DNA of 64,000 bases from positions 1,648,866-1,712,865 of the forward strand of contig JAPXFQ010002465.1 in the NCBI GenBank assembly GCA_028564705.1. Direction: 5' to 3'. The notes beneath the pieces are model-generated. The model did no database searches and was not told the origin of the DNA. It saw only the letters and a list, made by a program, of their open reading frames with translations. Shown piece by piece: positions 56,770-64,000 of the stretch; position 1 is the stretch's first letter, and each line of letters opens with the position of its first letter. The DNA comes from Apricaphanius iberus. Its lineage: Eukaryota > Chordata > Actinopteri > Cyprinodontiformes > Aphaniidae. Both the position numbers and the translations under genes were made by a program.

Positions 56770-58055
56770 TTTCTTTTTGTTATCATCCTTATTTGCTGCA
56801 ACCACTGGAAACAGCAGGAAGCAGCTGAGCAGCAGCCAGTGGACCAGGAATCCAGGTCCAGGGTATTGCCCACCAGAAGCCATTGCCTGGCTACCAAGTC
56901 CATCCTCGAAGCTCCATTATCAGCCACCTGGTTACAGCACCTCCAGCAGTAGTCACTTACAGGCCAAATTTACTTCCAGCAGATCCCCAACAGATATTTT
57001 GTCTTTCAAGCAATTCAGCAAAAATAATTGCAAGGTTTTTGCAAGGCTTAAGTGGAATGCAACTTGGGTGGTCGCTGAGGCAAAAACTCTGGCATAGGAG
57101 GCTTTCAATGAGGCCATGGAGAACAACTTCCAATGGGCTTCGAGGCGATTCTGGTCCAGCATCCAGTGTCTCAGGAGGGGAGAACGGCTCGACCAACATT
57201 CTTTACAATGGGGATGGACCTCGACTACAGACGTCCTGAGTCAGTGGACGGAATACTTTAAAGACCTCCTCAATCCCAATGGCACGCCTTCTAATCTGGA
57301 AGCAGAGTCTGAGGGCTTTGGGTCGGGCTCTCTAGTCTTTGGTACTGAGGTCTCCAAGGTGGTTAAGGACACCCTCAGTGGCAGGGCCTGAGGGGTAGAT
57401 GAGATTCGCCCAGAGTTCCTCGAGGACTGACAGACTGGAGTGTTGGACCGCCAACTTGAAAACGGGGCCCTGGGAATGACAGAAAGTGTTCCAACTATAG
57501 ACTGATCACACTTCTGAGCCTTCTTGGTAAGGTCTATTGAGCGGTTCTGGAGAGGGGGGTCTGACGGATAGTCGAACCTCGCATCCAGGAGATAAAATGT
57601 GCTTTTCCTCATGGTTGTGGAACACTGGAACAGCTCTACAGCTTAAGCAGGGTCCTGGAGGATGCATGGGAGTTATAGACTGATGGGGCCATGTGTTATG
57701 TGGACTTGGAGAAGCGATTATGTCCCTTATGGAGTCCTATGGGGGGTACTCCGGGAGTATGAGGTACCAGGCCCCTTGATATGGGCAGTTTGTTCCCTGG
57801 TCAGGGCTTGGTTTACATTGCCAGCAGTAGTTTGGGCTCATTAACAGTGAGAGTTGGCCTCTACCAAGGTTGGCCTTTGTCACCGATTCTGTTCATAACT
57901 TTTATGGACCAGATTTCGAGGTACAGCCAAGGTGTTGAGTGGATCTGTTTTGGTGGCCTCAGTATTGAGTCTTTGCTATTTGAGGAGGAAGTGGTCCTGC
58001 TGGCTTCATCAGACCATGATCTACAGCTTTCGCTGGAGCAGTTCTCAGAGTGTAA
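56770..58055 (+). mobile_element. Rex3-like RTE-clade LINE, copy 3, 3'-truncated
   Basis: The plus strand gives the region before the RT (AFNEAMENNFQWASRRFWSS at about 57105, then EYFKDLLNPNGTPSN), then GVDEIRPEFLED and, in shifted frames, GVLWGVLREYEVPGPLIWAV, SPILFITFMDQISRYSQGV and an LLFEEEVVLLASS segment where FADD is replaced by FEEE. Unlike most LINE copies it keeps upstream sequence and loses its 3' end, which stops at Tc1-type DNA at 58056. Confidence 0.75.
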
Positions 58056-58111
58056 AGTGGGAAAACTTCAGAAAATCAGCAGTGTATCAAATACTTGTTC
58101 TCCCTACTGTA
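58056..58111. mobile_element. Solitary Tc1-type inverted-repeat end
   Basis: On the minus strand it reads ACAGTAGGGAGAACAAGTAT then TTGATACACTGCTGATTTTC, a common fish Tc1 terminus, with TA at 58110-58111. No partner end or transposase lies between it and the Rex3 sequence. Confidence 0.7.
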
Positions 58112-58275
58112 TCTATTTTATCCACATCCGAGCTCTTTGGGTCATGCAGTTCTGTAAAGTTGAAAAGTGTTTGTGATGTCTAACTTGACTTAGATGAACA
58201 TCTCCATTATAAAATGCATTTCTTGCTCTTGAATTTTTTCCACACAAACTGTTGTGTTTCTGTTGTGTTACTTTT

Positions 58276-59620
58276 ACTAATGCAGATTCTTTACTGTGGC
58301 GTGCTCTAAAACCAGAATGAAACTGAACGACTTCTGAGAAAGGGATACTGGTTTAAACTCATTAAAGACAGCAAGAGGAACAGGAGTTATATGCATGTCA
58401 GAGACACTGACCATAGTGTTATCTATACTTCGTCTAACTGAGGCGACTTTGTAAGTAAAGTAATGGAGAAACTCTTCACAGGTTGATTTGGAGAAATTTT
58501 GAAACACATTAGGAGAAGGATTAGTGACAGACTGAATTTAACCGAATAGAACTTGGGGGCGATTACAGCTAGTGGAAATTATATTTGAAAGATCTTTACG
58601 TTTGGCCTCGTTGACCGCATTCTGGCATATAGAAAGACAATTTCTCGATATACCCAAAGACATATGCAGCTTGTCCTTCTTCCACCTCCTTTCAGCCTGC
58701 CTGACCAAGAGTCAGGTTTTGTTTTAATGGACCGCATCTTAAAAGGTGCAACAGAGTACAGAATCTCAGAACAGGTGCAGTAAAAAGAGGAAAGAAATTC
58801 CTTGGGCACATAGGTGCACATTCACCCTGATTTGTAAAAAATATTTTAATTGTGAAAGCTTTAACAAATTCACAAGCTGTGGTAGAGGTAATGACATAGC
58901 AGCTGCACACTGGAGTGAGTGTTTTTTGTGGAGCTGCAGGAGGTATAAATAAAAATAATGGAAAAATTATCTGAAATGCCAGTGTCTAGTATTTCTAAAT
59001 AATGCATCGGAAGACCATGCCAGATTATGAGGTCCAATGTTTGACCGTGTTTATGTGTGGGGACATTCATAGAAAGACTTAAATCAAAAGAATTTAACAA
59101 ATTTTGATCATTAAACAGCTGGCTGCATGAAAATCATTCTTGAGTATTTAAATCTCTACAAGTTAAGAAGCAAGCTGTCATATTTTGGCATTATTTCAGA
59201 GAGAAAATCTGAAAATTCGGAAATAAAATTCTTATTGTATTAAGGGGATGATACAAAACACCACACAGAAGGGGGAGGATGATTGTTGTAAGAGAAAACC
59301 TTGCAGCGCAAAGCTACTGCATATTTTGAATGGAATGAGGCGACAGCTGATCTTTAGCCTGTACACTGTTTCGAGTCCGCCTCCACGGCATTACATCCTC
59401 GACATATTCAGCAAGGAGTAGCTGCAGGGATGGAGTTTAGAAAAAACACTGTTATTGCCGGATTTAAGCAAAATCTCCACAAGCAGAAAAAGGTCCAAGT
59501 TAGGAGTAGAGATGAAATCATTCAGGACAAAAGTCTTGTTCATGACTGAGCAAGCATTCAACAGGCCAGAACGCATCCGCCTGGAGATTACAGCTACGTG
59601 AAAGGTCCTTGAAAGGTCTC
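58276..59620 (-). mobile_element. L2/Rex1-type LINE, endonuclease and linker region
   Basis: The minus strand reads, in order, GLLNACSVMNKTFVLNDFIS (59576 on), the endonuclease C-terminal part NVPTHKHGQTLDLIIWHGL and LEILDTGISDNF (59100-58980; the family has SDH at the end, here SDN), then CSEILYSVAPFKMRSIKTKP (about 58770) and the linker to the RT. Stops and shifts abound. The RT itself is absent. Confidence 0.75.
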
Positions 59621-61330
59621 CCTTATTTCAAGATTAGTGCTGTTTAGTGATTAGTAATTAAGAGTAAAGGCATCCGGTGAATATAGCATAATGTTTGGGA
59701 CTTAGAGACTGAAGTTGAAAGAGACTTCTTGACATTTTACCCACTCTGGGTCAACTGAAGGACACTGAGAGACATTATGTCTTTAGAGTAGTTCACACTG
59801 AGATAAATTCATAAAGCTTAAGACAGGTTGTCACACTCATGTCTAGAGGGGGAGAGATAAATTATCCAAGAGATGGGTTTCTGTTCAGGTCCTAATAAAT
59901 ATTTTAAAAACTCCAACGGAGACTGTATCAGCCTTATCCTTATCTACATCTATATGGAATTCTGCCATACCAAATCATAAATAAAATCATCAAAATGAAA
60001 TGAAATAAAGGCATGAAATATCTCACTTTGTATCTAATGAGTCTATATCATATATTATTTTCACCTTTTAAGTTGAATTATAAAAAAAAAAGAAAACGTT
60101 TGCATAATATGCTATTTTTCGAGTTTCCTCTTTATGTAAACCAGCAGGTTGCAATTTAATTTTATTCCCCCCGATACAGATCAGTACAGGTTGAGTGTAG
60201 AGAGTAAAAAATATATTAAAAGAGAAAATAAATCTCTGGCAGAACCATGCTCAGGATAATGTTTTCAGCTGCTGGGGCGTGACAAACATGGACACGCTGG
60301 GCCAGGTATCCTTTATATGGGAGAAAAGAGAGAGCAAAAATTTAGTGACAATAATGAGTGTAGATGAATACGTAGCCTGGAATAAATGGAAACAGAAAAG
60401 ATAAGAAATATCGGATGTTTTCTTTTCATTCAAATACACTTGTTTTCCACTTAGTGGTTGAATCATCAGCAGTAAAAGACAAATATACAGTCAAATTTGA
60501 CATAAATTTAGAGTATCATCAGCAATATATATATAATAATATATAATATATAGCAATATAATAAAATATAGAGACCTGTTTCATGCTTTAAATTATTTAT
60601 ATTTTAAAATATATTCATGTGGTCTAGTGTAAAAATAGTTAACCTAAGCACTGGTCCTAGTGCTGCTCCGTAGCTGACTGTGTTGGAGGAGGAAGATAAA
60701 AAAAAAATTATAACATGTCGTCTTTGTCAGAGAAGAATAGAAAAACTTCAGCTACATATTCTTCTTTACTGTCAAGTAGTCATAAATGAATACTCTTCGT
60801 GCCACTTTGTTTAAACCAGATAAACGATTTAAAAAATAATAGACATAGCCCATTAAAGAGTTAGAATTGTTCTTATTATGTATCAAGTGAAAAAATATTA
60901 ATACCACAAAGAAGATAAAACTGCATTTTTGTGCTGTCATACTTCGATTTTTGCTTCTTCATGCTGACTTGCAAGTTTTAAGTTCATGATACTATACTTA
61001 ACCTAACAGATTATTTGCTTGACTTCATCTGAAAATAATCCCACAATAATCTAGCTACATCATGGTTGTGTGTATGCTGGTTTTATCGCATAATACTATA
61101 TAAAAACCTACCTTTGTCCTTTTAAATGATATCAGTGGGACTGTGTCATAAAACCAACGTGTGATATTTAACTTGGCGTTGACTGAACATGAATAAATAT
61201 TTAAAAAACTGAGATCAACCGGGTTCAGCCCACTGCCATCTGAAAACAGCAATGACTGGCATAACAGTCGGTGATTTATTCCAGTCATTACAGGTCCATT
61301 GTCCAGATGACTGGACTACTTCTGTCCTGA
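59621..61330. other. AT-rich DNA, no feature seen
   Basis: Includes TA-rich low complexity at 60520-60560. It may hold the promoter of the plus-strand gene at 61338, but no TATA box or known motif stands out. Confidence 0.45.
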
Positions 61331-61337
61331 AGCTGCC

Positions 61338-61589
61338 ATGAAGGCAGCACCTGTTCTCCTTCTGACAGCCCTGCTGCTGCTGCCTGGGACTGAAAAAAAC
61401 AGTACACTTCATAATGATAATATAAAATACAAATTTCCTTTGGTTTATCAACCATTTTCCATTGAAGTGACCTACAGCACTGAAGCACAGCATGGATGGA
61501 TCCTTGAGAGAGCGATGAGGAAACTCAGGGACTCCAATCTGACCTTTAGGTATGAATATGACATTAACACTGCAGAACTGATGCTCTAA
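61338..61589 (+). CDS. Small secreted protein with start of a DUF4430 / transcobalamin C-terminal-like domain, partial
   Basis: The ATG opens a clear signal peptide (MKAAPVLLLTALLLLPGT). The mature part has PLVYQPFSIEVTYSTEAQHG and ERAMRKLRDSNLTFRYEYD, the opening strands and helix of the DUF4430 domain found at the C-terminus of intrinsic factor and transcobalamins and in small fish proteins of about 130 residues. The domain usually continues with a VNGIAG/TYWE-type second half, which is absent. A good splice donor (AG|GTATGA) lies at 61549/61550, so this may be the first coding exon; the alternative is read-through to TAA at 61587 as a truncated copy. L1 sequence begins about 375 bases downstream. 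Ligand binding is only inferred from the family. Confidence 0.5.
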   Translation: MKAAPVLLLTALLLLPGTEKNSTLHNDNIKYKFPLVYQPFSIEVTYSTEAQHGWILERAMRKLRDSNLTFRYEYDINTAELML

Positions 61590-61963
61590 ATGAATACAAG
61601 GGTTATGGATGGAAACGCTAACAAAAAAAGTTGACATTCTTACTTAAACCTAATTTAGGAAATTAAAACAAAATACTTTGTTGCATTTTAGTAAATGTCC
61701 ACTTCAAAGTCTGAATTCCAAATTAAGATCTTTTGTAACAGCGCTGGTGGGTGTATATGTGTGTATGGTGTAACGTGACTTAACTGTAAAAAGACATGGA
61801 AGATGAAGAGAAGGAAGCCTTGATGGTTGTCTTTGGCCTTTTACTCTCTGAAAACCACCAAAAATCATATACTTACAAAATCTTTATTTTAAAAAAGCTA
61901 CCAATAAACAATAGAATTCCTGCATAAAATGAATACAAGCGACCGATTTGGGTGATATCTTAA

Positions 61964-64000
61964 ATAAATTGCACACTTTATAATGAAATAATATTAATAA
62001 ATAGAAATACTAATTTTAAAGTAATAGACACAGCTACAGATCCAGAAGGTAGATTTATAATATTAAAACTATTTATAAATAACCAAAAGTTATGTATAGT
62101 TAGTATATATGGTCCAAATGTTGACGACCCCTCATTCTTTCATACTTTCTTCTCGGTTCTGGCTAATCACATGGATTGCTCACTTGTTCTTGGGGGAGAT
62201 TTCAACTTTGGACTAAATGAAGAAATAGACAGGCTCAGTACAGCAGGGACTCAGCGCAGATGGCAATCCATAGATATAGTTAAACAGTACATGAGCGATT
62301 ATGGACTCTGCGATGCATGGCGATCGCTTCATCCCAACGACAGAAAATACACTTTTTACTCAAACGTACATCATTCTTATTCTAGATTGGACTATTTGTT
62401 AGTCAGCAGCTCACTGTTGAATGACATTTCAGACACTGAGATACATCCTATAGTGATCAGCGATCACGCTCCTGTTTCTTTAAATTTAGCAAATAAAATT
62501 GCAACCCTTCAATATAAAAATTGGAGATTTAATACATCATTACTTAAGGATAAAGAATTTATTAAATATATTGAAAAAGAATGGGCTTCATACATGGAAT
62601 TTAATGATCTCCCTGGTATGTCGCCATCCACTCTATGGGAAGCAGGGAAAGCTGTGATTAGAGGTAAAATAATTTCATTCTCATCAAATAAAAAGAGAAC
62701 AGAAAATAAACATGTTCAGGAATTAGAAGAAACTATTAAATCATTAGAACCTTCCCTGGATAAAGAGAGCTTAAGTAAAATAAGGAAAGCAAAATTAGAG
62801 TTAAATGAAATTATTAATAAAAGGACGCAGTTCTTAATCCAAAGACTTAGAATAGAAAACTTTGAACATAGTAATAAATCAGGTAGCTTCTTAGCTAATC
62901 AGTTAAAAATAAATAAAGAAAAAACAACTATATCTGCAATCAAAGACAAAACTGGGAATATAATATATGACCCTGAAAAAATAAACAACACTTTCAAAGA
63001 ATTTTATGAGACGTTATACACACCAGAGATAAACCCTTCAAATAATGATATTGTACAATTTCTGGATAAAATAACTCTTCCTAAACTTTCAGACAGTCAA
63101 GCAAAGGCCCTGGATTCACCGCTAACAGTGTCTGAACTCCAGGAGGCCCTCCAATCTATGCCTAATAATAAAGCTCCAGGTCCAGATGGATTTCCAGCAG
63201 AGTTCTATAAAGAATTCTGGAATATTCTGGCACCAACATTTTACAAAATGTTACAGGAAACAAAGGAAAATGGTCGAATACCACCAAACATGAATTCTGC
63301 CTACATCAATCTTCTATTAAAACCAGGAAAAGACCCTATGTCTCCTACCAGTTATCGTCCGATTTCTCTTATCAATGTGGATCTGAAAATAATTTGCAAA
63401 GCTCTTGCAAGAAGGATAGAGAAAATAACACCTCTAATAATCCACCCGGATCAAACAGGTTTTATAAAAGGTAGGCTCTCTTCCACAAATTCACGTAGAT
63501 TAATAGATTTAATAGATTATTCCCACTGTAAAAACGTCCAAACCAATATATTATCTTTAGATGCAGAAAAAGCATTTGATAGAGTTAACTGGAAATTTTT
63601 ATTTGCAGCCTTAAATAAATTCGGATTCAGTAATTCTTTTGTAAACTGGTTAAAAATATTATACAGCTCACCAACAGCATGTATTAGGACCAATAATCAA
63701 ACATCATCAAGGTTCTTTCTTCAGAGAGGTACCAGGCAGGGATGTCCACTTTCTCCCTCCCTCTTTGCTATTTTTATTGAACCATTAGCAGCAGCAATCA
63801 GGCAAAATAATAATGTTAAAGGTATACAATGCAACAAAATAGAACATAAAATCAGTTTATACGCAGATGATGTACTACTTTTTCTACAGCATTCACAAAC
63901 TTCCTTGTATCAGGTAATTGAGTTAATAAAATCTTACTCAAGAGTTTCAGACTATTCCATAAATTGGTTAAAATCTACAGTCCTTCCAATCAACTGTTCT
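61964..64000 (+). mobile_element. L1 LINE ORF2, 5'-truncated but open, runs off the window
   Basis: One frame stays open from just after a TAA at 61961-61963 to the end of the window (about 679 codons). The N-terminal catalytic part of the endonuclease is missing. The rest is intact: LVLGGDFN (catalytic Asp/Asn), HHSYSRLDYLLV, ISDHAPVSL (catalytic His). The linker follows, then the RT: NNKAPGPDGFPAEFYKEFW, YRPISLINVDLKI, HPDQTGFIKGR, LSLDAEKAFDRVNW, QRGTRQGCPLSPSLFAIF and LYADDVLLF (YADD at 63860-63871). Every RT motif is conserved, so insertion was recent. 5' truncation within the endonuclease is typical of L1. Confidence 0.9.

Overview
The window is vertebrate nuclear DNA, most likely from a ray-finned fish (probably a percomorph; inference). 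It is AT-rich and intron-rich, and it is crowded with transposon families typical of teleosts: Rex3-like RTE LINEs with (GATG)n tails, L2/Maui- and Rex1-like LINEs, L1, a LINE of the restriction-like-endonuclease type, Tc1 elements, hAT and PIF/Harbinger MITEs, tRNA-derived SINEs and solo LTRs. No bacterial or viral gene system was seen.

The one clearly intact host gene is abcg4 on the minus strand, from 37189 (ATG) down to 15300 (TAG). I could place 14 coding exons with GT-AG junctions and continuous phase. They total 1959 bases (652 codons plus stop). They encode a half-size ABC transporter with Walker A, Q-loop, signature, Walker B and H-loop in the N-terminal half and a multi-span membrane half ending in VKSER. 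Its introns hold most of the transposons between 15.5 and 36.9 kb.

Layout: 1-3.45 kb is a nest of LINE, Tc1 and Gypsy fragments; 3.45-13 kb is repeats (L2 at 5.7-7.0 kb, SINE at 7.5 kb, a CpG-rich island at 8.3-9.0 kb) and AT-rich DNA; 13.0-13.9 kb is a palindromic MITE and a Tc1 relic; 15.3-37.2 kb is abcg4; 37.2-48.2 kb holds LTRs, a hAT-like element split by a solo LTR, a repeat with two membrane mini-ORFs, a deleted L1 and an L2; 48.9-50.1 kb is a Tc1 fragment joined to a LINE end; 50-56 kb is mostly AT-rich, with an exon-like minus-strand frame at 55.13-55.33 kb; 56.4-59.6 kb is a SINE, a Rex3-like copy and an L2 endonuclease region; 61.34-61.59 kb is the start of a small secreted DUF4430-type (transcobalamin C-domain-like) protein; 61.96-64.0 kb is an open L1 ORF2 frame that runs off the end.

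No operon-like cooperation is expected here. The biology is one lipid/sterol-type transporter gene, parts of one or two other host genes, and a dense record of nested transposition.
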